Assembly (NCBI GenBank): GCA_047618565.1
Contig: JBLHKW010000047.1
Span: 1 to 33,514, forward strand
Source: JBLHKW01 sp047618565
GTDB lineage: Bacteria > Planctomycetota > UBA1135 > GCA-002686595
Length of the DNA stretch: 33,514 bases
Reading direction: 5' to 3'
Both the position numbers and the translations under genes were made by a program. A model generated the notes under the pieces. That model worked only from the letters and a program-made list of their open reading frames with translations, had not been told where the DNA came from and did no database searches. Below are positions 26,408 to 33,514 of this stretch, piece after piece. Numbering within the stretch: the stretch's first letter is position 1; every line of letters starts with the position of its first letter.

Positions 26408-27694
26408 ATGTTCGTCAGGCTAGCTATCACGATCCTCGCGTGCGGGGCGCCCCTCGGGGCGTCGCCCCGGGGAACCGATGCGCCCTGGCGTTCGGCGGGC
26501 GCGCCGGGCGGTCGCGGCCTGGCCCTGATCGCGGCCAAGGCGCTGACCGCGGAACTCGATGGCCCGGGCTTCATCGATCACGCCGTCGTGCTCGTCCGTG
26601 ACGGCCGCATCGAAGCTGTCGGATCCGAGGCGCAGATCGAACTGCCCGCGGATTACGTCGTCCAGGATCTTGGACCGCTGTGGGTCATGCCGGGCATGAT
26701 CGACCTGCACAGTCACGTGGGTGGCTCGCGCGGGATCAACGACATGGTCTACCAGGCCAATCCCGGTCTGCGCGTGTCTCCGACCGTCATCAACGACAAC
26801 TCTGCGCTGCGGCGCGCCGTGGCGTCAGGTGTCACGACCATCCTCTACATCCCGGGTTCAGGCACGAACATGGGCGGCCAGGGTGTGCTCATGAAGACGG
26901 CCGTCCCGAGCTATGAGGCCGCGCTCGTGCGCGACCCTGGCTCGCTCAAGATTGCCCAGGGTGACAACCCCACGCGCTGGGGCTACGGCATGGGGCGGCT
27001 GATGATGAACTACCATCTGCGCCACATCATCCGGCGCGGACTGGCATATGCCCGCAACTGGGAAGCCGCGGAGCGTGGCGAGCGCGAGCAGCCCGAGCGC
27101 GACATCCAGCTGGACATCTTCCGCGACCTCAAAGCACACACGACCCAGGTCTCGACCCACACGCAGTACTACCAGCTGGTCATGAAGACCATCCTGATGC
27201 TGGCGAAGGAGTTCGAGCTCGACGTCTACATCGACCACGGCTCTTTCGATAGCTGGCTCAACGCGGACCTGGCGCGCAAGCACGGGGTGGCTGCGATCCT
27301 CGGCCCGCGCGCCGTCATGTGGCCTCGTCCGCCGCGCTTCGATACGGACGGCCAGGTCCAGGGATCGGCCTGGGGCTTCCAGCGGGAGGGTCATACGCGC
27401 ATTGGTTTCAACACGGATGCACCCGTCGTTCCGCAGGAGGAGCTGTTCTTGCAGGCCGCGATGGGCGTGCGCTACGGGATGCGTAACGACGCGATGCAGT
27501 CCGTGCGCGGACTGACCATCGTGCCGGCGCTGACCGCCGGTATCGACGAGCGCGTCGGGAGCCTCGAGGTGGGCAAGGACGCGGACCTGCTGGTCGTGAC
27601 CGGAGATCCTGGCGATCCGCGCAACTCCGTCGAGCTCGTGCTGATCGATGGTGAGACCGTCTACGACACGCGTACGGACAGGAGGCGCTGGTAG
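26408..27694 (+). CDS. Exported amidohydrolase 7 (metal site intact, close paralogue of 6)
   Basis: The protein has 428 aa, with AAGAG a few bases before the ATG and a signal sequence (VRLAITILACGAPLGA). Metal ligands are all present: His101-x-His103 in MIDLHSHVGG, His251 in VSTHTQYYQ, His277 in YIDHGSFDSW and Asp337 in GFNTDAPVVPQEEL. It shares with protein 6 the runs IPGSGTN, DPGSLK/NPGSLK, QAAMGVRYG and VRGLTIVPA and the C-terminal TDRRRW, so the two arose by tandem duplication and have diverged. Differences cluster in the middle (GYGMGRLMMNYHLRHII), where substrate contact is likely. It is inferred to be an active exported enzyme with a related but different substrate. Confidence 0.87.
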   Translation: MFVRLAITILACGAPLGASPRGTDAPWRSAGAPGGRGLALIAAKALTAELDGPGFIDHAVVLVRDGRIEAVGSEAQIELPADYVVQDLGPLWVMPGMIDLHSHVGGSRGINDMVYQANPGLRVSPTVINDNSALRRAVASGVTTILYIPGSGTNMGGQGVLMKTAVPSYEAALVRDPGSLKIAQGDNPTRWGYGMGRLMMNYHLRHIIRRGLAYARNWEAAERGEREQPERDIQLDIFRDLKAHTTQVSTHTQYYQLVMKTILMLAKEFELDVYIDHGSFDSWLNADLARKHGVAAILGPRAVMWPRPPRFDTDGQVQGSAWGFQREGHTRIGFNTDAPVVPQEELFLQAAMGVRYGMRNDAMQSVRGLTIVPALTAGIDERVGSLEVGKDADLLVVTGDPGDPRNSVELVLIDGETVYDTRTDRRRW

Positions 27695-28893
27695 TGCTTG
27701 CGCTGCACCTGATTCTGGCGCTCATGCCGGGTGTCCAGCCGAGCGTCGCGCGCGATGCTGGCGTCGCGATCGAGGTGGCCAAGGTGCTGGCGCTCGACGA
27801 TGAGAACCACGTCTATCAGCCCGGCATGATCTGGGTCGAGGACGGCAAGATCAGCTACGTCGGAGCCTCGCGACCGATTCCGGTTGGCATGCGGAGCCTG
27901 AGCTACCCGGATGCGTGGGCGACGCCCGGGCTGGTGGACCTGCACACGCACATCCACACGGGTGGCTGGGGCGATATCAACGACATGGTGCTGGCGGTGA
28001 ACCCGGGACTGCGCGTCGCCCCCACGGTGCGGCCGGCCAATGCGCTGATGCGACGTGCGTGCGTGAGCGGAGTGACGACGCTGTTCGGTATCCCCGGCAG
28101 TGGAACGAACATCTCGGGCTTCGGCGTGCTCTACAAGACCAAGGGCGATGCGCGCTACGACCGCACCGTTTTCGCGGATCCGGGCGGCATGAAGGCCGCT
28201 CAGGACTCGAATCCCCAGCGCCGCGCCGGCGATCTCGGGTACACGCGCGCCGGCATGGGCTGGATCCTCGAGAACACCTACCGTCGCGCTCAGCGGGCGT
28301 TCGAGCAGGACCGATTTGACCTGTCGCTCGAACAGCTCAAGCGCGTGTACACGAAGGAGCTGCCCGTGCTGATCCACACCGCCGGCAGCGACGGTGTCGT
28401 GAACACGGCACGCATGTGGCGCGTGACCTTTGATACGCGTAGCGTGCTCTCGCACGGTAGCTTCGACGGCTGGAAGGCCGCGCGCGCCGTGGCCGAGATG
28501 GGCATGCCCGTGAACCACGGCCCGCGCACCATTGACTACCCATGGGGCCGCAACGGCCGCATTAATGGCACGGCAGCGGAGTTCGTCGCGGCCGGTGTGC
28601 CGCTGTTCTCACTGAACACGGACTCGGGCATCATCCCGCAGGAGGAGTTCTTCCTGCAGGCGTCGATGAGCGCGCGCTACGGCGCCGACCCGTACGACAT
28701 GTTGCGCGCCGTGACCATCCACCCGGCCAAGGCATTCGGAATCGACGATCGCGTCGGTAGCCTGGAGGTCGGAAAGGACGCGGACATCGTGCTGCGTTCC
28801 GGTGACCCTTTGGACCCTCGAGCCTCTATCGAGCTGGTCTTGATCGATGGACAGATTGAATACGATCGTGAGCGGGACGGCCTGCTGTTCTGA
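27694..28893 (+). CDS. Exported amidohydrolase 8 (metal site intact)
   Basis: The protein has 399 aa and starts at a GTG sharing one base with the previous TAG, so it is probably translated by coupling. A short hydrophobic leader (ALHLILALMPGVQPSVA) serves as export signal. The metal set is His84-x-His86 in LVDLHTHIHTGG, His228 in VLIHTAGSDG, His254 in VLSHGSFDGW and Asp310 in FSLNTDSGIIPQEEF. The pocket loop is IPGSGTNISGFG. End signature: IDDRVGSLEVGKDADIVLRSGDP. It is the most divergent of the three intact members and lacks the DRRRW ending. Together with 6 and 7 it forms the catalytic core of the operon. Confidence 0.87.
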   Translation: MLALHLILALMPGVQPSVARDAGVAIEVAKVLALDDENHVYQPGMIWVEDGKISYVGASRPIPVGMRSLSYPDAWATPGLVDLHTHIHTGGWGDINDMVLAVNPGLRVAPTVRPANALMRRACVSGVTTLFGIPGSGTNISGFGVLYKTKGDARYDRTVFADPGGMKAAQDSNPQRRAGDLGYTRAGMGWILENTYRRAQRAFEQDRFDLSLEQLKRVYTKELPVLIHTAGSDGVVNTARMWRVTFDTRSVLSHGSFDGWKAARAVAEMGMPVNHGPRTIDYPWGRNGRINGTAAEFVAAGVPLFSLNTDSGIIPQEEFFLQASMSARYGADPYDMLRAVTIHPAKAFGIDDRVGSLEVGKDADIVLRSGDPLDPRASIELVLIDGQIEYDRERDGLLF

Positions 28894-28914
28894 CCGCGTC
28901 GGAGAAATACCAAG

Positions 28915-30249
28915 ATGAACCCCACACTCTGCCTGTTAACCCTGGCCGCACTGGTGCCCGGTGCGCCGTCCGCACCCGGAGGCTTGCTTGCCATCCGTGT
29001 CGATCGTGCCGAAACCGTCGCGAACGGGACGATGGAGCACGCCGTCATCCTGATCGAGGACGGCAAGATCGTCATGATCGGAGAGGATCTGCCGATCGAG
29101 CGCGGTATCCCGGTCCTCGACCTGCCCGCGGGCTGGACCGTCTTGCCTGGGCTGGTCAACTGCTACAGCCGCGTCGGGATGGACGGCAAAGGCCCGAGCG
29201 ATGCGCAGCCGCAATTGCTCGCGAGCGACACCCTCTACCCAGCATCGGAAGCATATCCGGAGGTCCTCGAGGCCGGCATCACGACCCTGGGCCAGTATCC
29301 CCCGGGCGACGGCATCCCCGGTCAAGCGGTCGCGGTGCGTCCGCTGGGCGACACGCCCGAGAGCATGATCGTGGCCGACAGCGTCTACCTGAAGGTCATC
29401 CTGCGCTCGAGCAAGGCCTCCAAGAAGCGCATCCGCTCCGGCTTCGAGAAGCTCGACGAGTACCTCGAGAAGGAAGCGGAGAACCGCGAGAAATGGGAGG
29501 AGGCCGTCGAGAAGGCCAAGAAGAAGAAGAGCAAGAAGAGCAAGAAGAAGAAGGACGACGACGACGACGACGACGAGAAAGATAGCGACGACGAGAAGGA
29601 GAAGGACGAGGACAAGCCGGCTGACGAGGACAAGGACAAGGACGAGGACAAAGACGCGCTCGACGTCTACGAGCCGCTCGAGCTCAAGCCCGAGATCCAA
29701 GCCTTCATGAACCTGCGCGATGGCAGCCTAGACGCGCTCGTCTCCATCTCGAAGTCCGCTGACTACCTGCACTTCCTCGACGCGCTGGGCGATGAGGAGA
29801 TCGACTGGAGCCTGCGTATTCCGCTCACGCGCGACATCGACATCTTCCTTGTGGCTGACAAGATCGGTGAGGCCGGTTGCCGTGTGGTCGTCGAGCCCAC
29901 GATGACCCTGCAGCCTGGAACCATGCGGCAACGCAACCTCGCGGCCGAGCTCTCGCGCGCCGGGGCCAAGCTGGTGCTGGTCCCGCGTTCGGATAGTCTC
30001 GATGCGCACAAGGCATGGCTGCGCCACACGGGCGAGATGATCACTGCCGGGCTGGATCGCGATACCGCGCTGCGCGCGATGACGCTGGAGCCGGCCGAGT
30101 TGATGGGTGTCGCTGATCGCATCGGCAGCCTGGAGGAGGGCAAGGATGCCAATCTCCTGTTCATGAATGGCGACCCCTTCGAAGCTGGGGCGTCGATCGA
30201 AGCAGTCATGTTGGAGGGCGATTTCGTCTTCGGTGAGGTGAACCAGTGA
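28915..30249 (+). CDS. Exported amidohydrolase-like protein 9 (metal ligands lost, Lys/Asp insert)
   Basis: The protein has 444 aa, starting 21 nt after the previous gene, with GGAG 10 nt before the ATG. The leader is NPTLCLLTLAALVPGAPSA. Fold signatures are EAGITTLGQYPPGDGIPGQA and VADRIGSLEEGKDANLLFMNGDP. The metal motif is changed to LPGLVNCYSRVGMDG, with neither His, and the Asp region reads LVLVPRSDSLDAHKAW. Residues of about 187-250 are an extreme charged insert: a coiled-coil-like start (KLDEYLEKEAENREKWEEA), a Lys block, seven consecutive Asp coded by seven GAC codons (29554-29574), then alternating Asp/Glu/Lys. It is likely disordered or a salt- or metal-binding arm. It overlaps the next gene by 4 nt. 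Confidence 0.82.
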   Translation: MNPTLCLLTLAALVPGAPSAPGGLLAIRVDRAETVANGTMEHAVILIEDGKIVMIGEDLPIERGIPVLDLPAGWTVLPGLVNCYSRVGMDGKGPSDAQPQLLASDTLYPASEAYPEVLEAGITTLGQYPPGDGIPGQAVAVRPLGDTPESMIVADSVYLKVILRSSKASKKRIRSGFEKLDEYLEKEAENREKWEEAVEKAKKKKSKKSKKKKDDDDDDDEKDSDDEKEKDEDKPADEDKDKDEDKDALDVYEPLELKPEIQAFMNLRDGSLDALVSISKSADYLHFLDALGDEEIDWSLRIPLTRDIDIFLVADKIGEAGCRVVVEPTMTLQPGTMRQRNLAAELSRAGAKLVLVPRSDSLDAHKAWLRHTGEMITAGLDRDTALRAMTLEPAELMGVADRIGSLEEGKDANLLFMNGDPFEAGASIEAVMLEGDFVFGEVNQ

Positions 30250-31673
30250 GATATCCGTTCAAGGCCACGGCCTGCATCGCGCCCCTGTTCGCCCTGCTCG
30301 TGGCGGCGCCGGCTTCGGCTGGCTGGGCATTCGCAGACGACAAGGACAAGGAAGACGAGGCGTCCGAGGACGCCGGCGCTGACGAAGAGTCCGACGAGGA
30401 AGAGGAGCGCTGGTTCGCGGCCATCGGCGGCGACGTACACGATGGTCTGGGCGGCGTGCTTCGCGGAGCGACCCTGCTCTCGAAGAACGGCAAGATCGAG
30501 GAGATCGGATACGACCTCTACTTGCCCGAGGACACCGAAACTCTGGACGCCACCGGCTTTCAGATCTGGCCCGGTCTGGTCAGCGTCGCATCCACCGATC
30601 TGTTCGGTGGCACGAGCGCCCTCGAGGACACGGTCGACCCGTTCAACCGCTCGATGGTGTTGGCGCTTGGCAGCGGGATCACGTCCGCGGTCCAGTCAAA
30701 CCAGGCTGCGAAGCTGAAGCGCGGTGAGATCGAGGGTGTTGTCATGACGCCCAAGGTGTTTGCATCGCTTAGCTACAAGAATAGCGATCCACGCTCCAAG
30801 ACCGGCCTCGAGGAGAAGCTTGAGAAAGCAGCCGCGTACCGCCGCGCTGTTATGCAGTGGGAGGTCGACGTCAAGAAGGACAAGACCCTCAAGGCGCCGT
30901 CCAAGAAGGACGTCGATGCGGACCTGCTCGAGGTGCTGGCCGGTACGAGTTGGGCTATGTTCTCCGCTGACGAACGGACGGATCTGCTGGGCATCGCACG
31001 CCTTGCTCAGAAGTACGGATTCCGCCCGGTAATCGAGGGCTGCACCGAGGGCTGGACGGTCGCCGACGAGCTGGGGCGCGCCGGGGCCTTTGTCGTCATG
31101 ACCCCACGCGGCCGTAAGACAAAGTCCGAGCGCGTGGTACGCGATGGCGGATCGAGCATCGAGAACGCCGCGATCCTGCACCGCGCGGGCGTACAGGTGG
31201 CGATCGTGCCCGGGACGAAGAGCATCAGCCTGGGAGGCATCGTCGGTCGCGACATGATGCACCTGCCGATCGAGGCGGGCTTCGCGATTCGCGGCGGCCT
31301 GCCTGAGCAGGCAGCGCTCGATGCGATCACCCTGGTGCCGGCGCGCCTGATGCGCGTCGATCACCGCGTCGGCTCTCTGGAGGTCGGCAAGGACTGCGAC
31401 CTGATCATCACCGACGGGGATGTTCTTCACTACCAGACCTTCGTGCAGTGGGCAGTGGTCGAGGGGAAGGTCGCCTACAACAAGGAAGAGGAGCTGTTTT
31501 TCGCTCATATCCGGCCGCGTCCCGAGGCGACGCTTGCTCCGGAGACCAAACTCGATGCGGGCGAGACCCTGGAGTCCGAGGAAGAGGAGGCCACCAGCGA
31601 GGGCGAGGTGGTCGAGGAAGTGGAGGAGGAAGAGGAAGAGAAGGCGGAAGCGGACGACGACGAGCGGCGCTAG
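30246..31673 (+). CDS. Exported amidohydrolase-like protein 10 (metal ligands lost, acidic at both ends)
   Basis: The last gene of the array (475 aa) starts at a GTG overlapping the previous TGA (GTGA). The signal peptide is CIAPLFALLVAAPASA-G. The mature N-terminus (about 31-55) is strongly acidic (DDKDKEDEASEDAG) and the last about 33 residues are again nearly all Glu/Asp. The fold is shown by GSGITSAVQSNQ and VDHRVGSLEVGKDCDLIITDGD. The metal motif reads WPGLVSVASTDLFGG, and the barrel end reads VAIVPGTKSISLGG, with no ligands. A moderately charged helical insert (KLEKAAAYRRAVMQWEVDVKKDK) occupies the position where proteins 1, 5 and 9 have theirs. Presumed to be a non-catalytic partner in the same exported assembly. 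Confidence 0.82.
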   Translation: MRYPFKATACIAPLFALLVAAPASAGWAFADDKDKEDEASEDAGADEESDEEEERWFAAIGGDVHDGLGGVLRGATLLSKNGKIEEIGYDLYLPEDTETLDATGFQIWPGLVSVASTDLFGGTSALEDTVDPFNRSMVLALGSGITSAVQSNQAAKLKRGEIEGVVMTPKVFASLSYKNSDPRSKTGLEEKLEKAAAYRRAVMQWEVDVKKDKTLKAPSKKDVDADLLEVLAGTSWAMFSADERTDLLGIARLAQKYGFRPVIEGCTEGWTVADELGRAGAFVVMTPRGRKTKSERVVRDGGSSIENAAILHRAGVQVAIVPGTKSISLGGIVGRDMMHLPIEAGFAIRGGLPEQAALDAITLVPARLMRVDHRVGSLEVGKDCDLIITDGDVLHYQTFVQWAVVEGKVAYNKEEELFFAHIRPRPEATLAPETKLDAGETLESEEEEATSEGEVVEEVEEEEEEKAEADDDERR

Positions 31674-31808
31674 CCGGCTGTTGAGTCGTTCATCCGTCCT
31701 GGCCCCGCGCCTTGCCATGGGGGCGAAGTCGCCAAACAAATGGCGCGAACTTTCGAATCAGGGCACTAGACTGTCTGCAGAATCGCGGCCGCCCGCGTTC
31801 CTGATCTA

Positions 31809-32876
31809 ATGGTCTTACGTAAGCTGATGCGCACGCTCGGGGCCGGGACCAAAGACGTCCGGAACCTGACCCGCGAGGAGGCTTACCGTGCTTTCACGGC
31901 GATCCTCGAGGGCAGTGAGAGCGAGATTCTGATCGGCGCGTTCCTGATCTCGATGCGCTGGAAGGGCGTAACGGTGGAGGAGCTGATGGGATTTGCCCAG
32001 GCGGCTCGTTCCCAGGCGCGCATCCCTTGCCAGGGAATGGCCGGCCTGGTGGCCCTGTGCCCACAGCACGATGGACACGACCGGTATCCTCCGCTCGATG
32101 TCTGCGCCGGGCTGATCGCCTCCGCGGCGGGTGCGCGCGTCCTGATCCTCTCGGACCGCTGCGTTCCACCGCGCCGAGGCCTTACAGCGGCTAGCGTCCT
32201 CGAGGCGATAGGCCTTTCGATGACCTGGGATCCGAGCGAGGCGGAAGACTGGGTCGCCAAGGAGCGATTCGCCGCCGTTTCGATCTCCGGAATGCTGCCA
32301 TCGCTGATCACGCTGCGTCGCATGCGCGGAGACGTCACGATCCGCACTCCCCTCTCGACCGTCGAGAAGCTGCTCGCTCCGAACACTGCGGCCGTTCTCA
32401 TGGGTGCCCAAGGCGGGCCCGTGCTCGGGACGGCGGTTGAGGTCGTGCAGGGCCTGCGGCATCCGCGCGGCATCGTCGTGCAGGGCCTGGATGGCGGAGT
32501 GATTCCGTCCGTACGACGCCGCACCCGTGGCATCGAGGTGACCGATGGGCACCTGGTGCCCGTGACCGTCGAACCCGATGACTTCGGCATGGGTGGCGAA
32601 GAAGAGCCAGAGCTGCCCCTCTACGGCCCGCCCGAAGAAGGCTACGGCACCGCAGACAATCCCCAGCTCGTCAAGATCTGCGGTGAGATCACGATGGCCG
32701 TCCTGGGCGGAGCTGAAGGGCCCGCGAGGCGCGCGTCGTTGCTCGGCGCAGCCCTGATCCTGAAGGCTTCGGGCCGCTGCTTGACCCTGGCTGAGGGCGT
32801 CGATGAGGCCACGGCAGCGCTGGATTCCGGCGCGGCGGGGGCCATGATCCCGAGGCTCAAGGGCCTGCTTAACTAG
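31809..32876 (+). CDS. TrpD-like glycosyltransferase family 3 protein (anthranilate phosphoribosyltransferase paralogue)
   Basis: The protein has 355 aa. The N-terminal helical domain (LTREEAYRAFTAILEG, EILIGAFLISMRWKGVTVEELMGFAQAAR) matches TrpD closely. The catalytic glycine loop GTGGD is replaced by CPQHDGHD (about 84-91). The KHGNR...SGSADVLEALG segment reads LSDRCVPPRRGLTAASVLEAIG. LRRMRGDVTIRTPLSTVEKLLAP then aligns with the TrpD 'lgiRTifNllgPL' region. The phosphoribosyl-pyrophosphate loop is therefore altered, so anthranilate as substrate is doubtful. YbiB/TrpD2-type proteins, which are TrpD-like but bind nucleic acid, are an alternative. It begins 135 nt after the amidohydrolase array and 20 nt before a SixA-like gene; the latter two could be co-transcribed. 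There is no clear ribosome site; ATG at 31827 is a second possible start. Confidence 0.78.
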   Translation: MVLRKLMRTLGAGTKDVRNLTREEAYRAFTAILEGSESEILIGAFLISMRWKGVTVEELMGFAQAARSQARIPCQGMAGLVALCPQHDGHDRYPPLDVCAGLIASAAGARVLILSDRCVPPRRGLTAASVLEAIGLSMTWDPSEAEDWVAKERFAAVSISGMLPSLITLRRMRGDVTIRTPLSTVEKLLAPNTAAVLMGAQGGPVLGTAVEVVQGLRHPRGIVVQGLDGGVIPSVRRRTRGIEVTDGHLVPVTVEPDDFGMGGEEEPELPLYGPPEEGYGTADNPQLVKICGEITMAVLGGAEGPARRASLLGAALILKASGRCLTLAEGVDEATAALDSGAAGAMIPRLKGLLN

Positions 32877-32896
32877 GGCAACGGACAGGCGAATTC

Positions 32897-33391
32897 ATGC
32901 GACTCCTGCTGATTCGGCATGCAGCGGCGGTCGACATCGCCCGCTCCGATGCGGAACGCGAGCTCACGCCGGCCGGGATGGCGGAGTTCGCAGCGTCCGT
33001 ACGTGGGTTGAAAACGCTCGATTTGAGCCTCACGCGCGTATTGCACAGTCCCTATCTGCGCGCCGCGCAAACCGCGGAACTCTGCCGTCCGCTGCTCAGC
33101 AACCCCGAGGCGCAGGACGCGATCGAGCCCTGCGAGGAGCTCGCAGACGTGCCCTCAAGTCGCCTCCTGCGCCATCTGACGGACGCCGAAGCGAGCATTG
33201 CCCTGGTCGGGCACGAACCGTGGATGAGCGAGTTGCTCGCCCGGCTGACAGTGGGGGATGTGACGCATGCGGGGCGCCTCGGCTTCCGGAAGGGCAGCGT
33301 GGCCGTTCTTCAGGGCGAGCCGAAGTGGGGCGAGATGAGCCTGCACGGGTTCTTCCCGCCCGGAGTGACGCGCGCGCTCGGCGAGGCCTAG
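32897..33391 (+). CDS. sixA: SixA-type phosphohistidine phosphatase
   Basis: This small histidine-phosphatase-superfamily protein has 164 aa. The catalytic His8 lies in LLLIRHAAAVD with Arg7 beside it. The conserved VLHSPYLRAAQTAE (Arg55) and the second catalytic His106 in IALVGHEPWMSELLA are in the expected places. SRLLRHL at about 88-94 fits the SixA layout rather than the larger phosphoglycerate mutases. SixA proteins remove phosphate from phosphohistidine on signalling or phosphotransfer proteins; the partner here is unknown. The TAG stop is itself the start of the second copy of the 21-bp repeat. Confidence 0.9.
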   Translation: MRLLLIRHAAAVDIARSDAERELTPAGMAEFAASVRGLKTLDLSLTRVLHSPYLRAAQTAELCRPLLSNPEAQDAIEPCEELADVPSSRLLRHLTDAEASIALVGHEPWMSELLARLTVGDVTHAGRLGFRKGSVAVLQGEPKWGEMSLHGFFPPGVTRALGEA

Positions 33392-33408
33392 GAGGCTGTT
33401 GATAAAGT
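33388..33408 (+). repeat. Dispersed 21-bp repeat (copy 2)
   Basis: CTAGGAGGCTGTTGATAAAG plus T, differing at one position from 8525-8545 and in the same orientation. It starts at the sixA stop codon. Like copy 1 it is directly followed by strong inverted repeats. Confidence 0.6.
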
Positions 33409-33412
33409 GCTC

Positions 33413-33509
33413 CGGATGCCAGGGCAGTAGCATCCGCTTCGGTGTGGTGTCTGAAAACGCAGGCGAATCGGTGGATTCGGCGAGGCTTTCAGGCGCCGCA
33501 CCGAAGCGG
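33413..33509 (+). repeat. Large nested inverted repeat / structured element at the right edge
   Basis: CGGATGC (33413-33419) pairs with GCATCCG (33430-33436). Overlapping it, CCGCTTCGGTG (33434-33444) is exactly complementary to CACCGAAGCGG (33499-33509). Inside that outer stem lie CTGAAA (33451-33456) against TTTCAG (33487-33492) and an apical CGAATC/GATTCG stem with a 4-nt loop (33464-33479). The three-tier hairpin of about 76 nt looks like a structured RNA or a mobile-element end. No T-run follows within the window, which ends at 33514. Confidence 0.55.
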
Positions 33510-33514
33510 GTGAT

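Noticed and set aside
31747..31776. GAACTTT...GTCT as an ECF-sigma promoter before the TrpD-like gene
   Set aside because: The spacing (about 22 nt between GAAC and GTCT) is longer than the usual 16-17.

Overview
The window is a GC-rich bacterial chromosomal segment, fully packed with genes on both strands. I recognised no rRNA, tRNA, CRISPR array or intact transposase. It most resembles a marine-type planctomycete. Two things point that way: a secreted sulfotransferase-like protein ends in a C-terminal domain that I recall from many planctomycete exported proteins, and the window carries a very large set of exported amidohydrolase paralogues. This assignment is an inference and has no marker gene behind it.

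Left part (1-8.3 kb). A MocR-type GntR/aminotransferase regulator (minus strand) is divergent from a trypsin-like secreted serine protease. The protease keeps His, Asp and Ser in one frame but is cut by an in-frame TAG. A sulfotransferase-like beta-propeller protein, an acidic exported protein of unknown function and a SAM methyltransferase follow. Next is a MddA-like (methanethiol S-methyltransferase/NnrU-type) membrane protein, also cut by an in-frame TAG with homologous sequence continuing beyond it.

Middle part (8.3-16.4 kb). A concentrative nucleoside transporter and a purine nucleoside phosphorylase form a salvage pair, and deoC lies about 4.3 kb downstream. Between them a P-loop ATPase with two central membrane segments and a dynamin-like GTPase converge on a bidirectional terminator with a perfect 20-bp stem. 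A short minus-strand gene of unknown function follows deoC.

Right part (16.4-33.5 kb). Ten plus-strand genes, spaced from a 4-nt overlap to a 30-nt gap, encode eleven amidohydrolase-like modules, all with predicted signal peptides. Only three neighbouring proteins (starting at 25025, 26408 and 27694) keep the metal-binding His-x-His, two later His and the terminal Asp. The other modules keep the fold signatures (a GVTT-like motif and a C-terminal DRVGSLEVGKDADL-like motif) but have lost metal ligands. Several of these carry long Lys/Glu/Asp-rich inserts or tails. This operon, apparently an exported assembly of three enzymes and eight pseudoenzyme modules, is the most unusual object in the window. 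It is followed by a TrpD-like phosphoribosyltransferase with an altered GTGGD motif and by a SixA-type phosphatase.

A 21-bp sequence occurs twice (8525 and 33388, one mismatch). Each copy is followed directly by strong inverted repeats, which suggests a small dispersed element.
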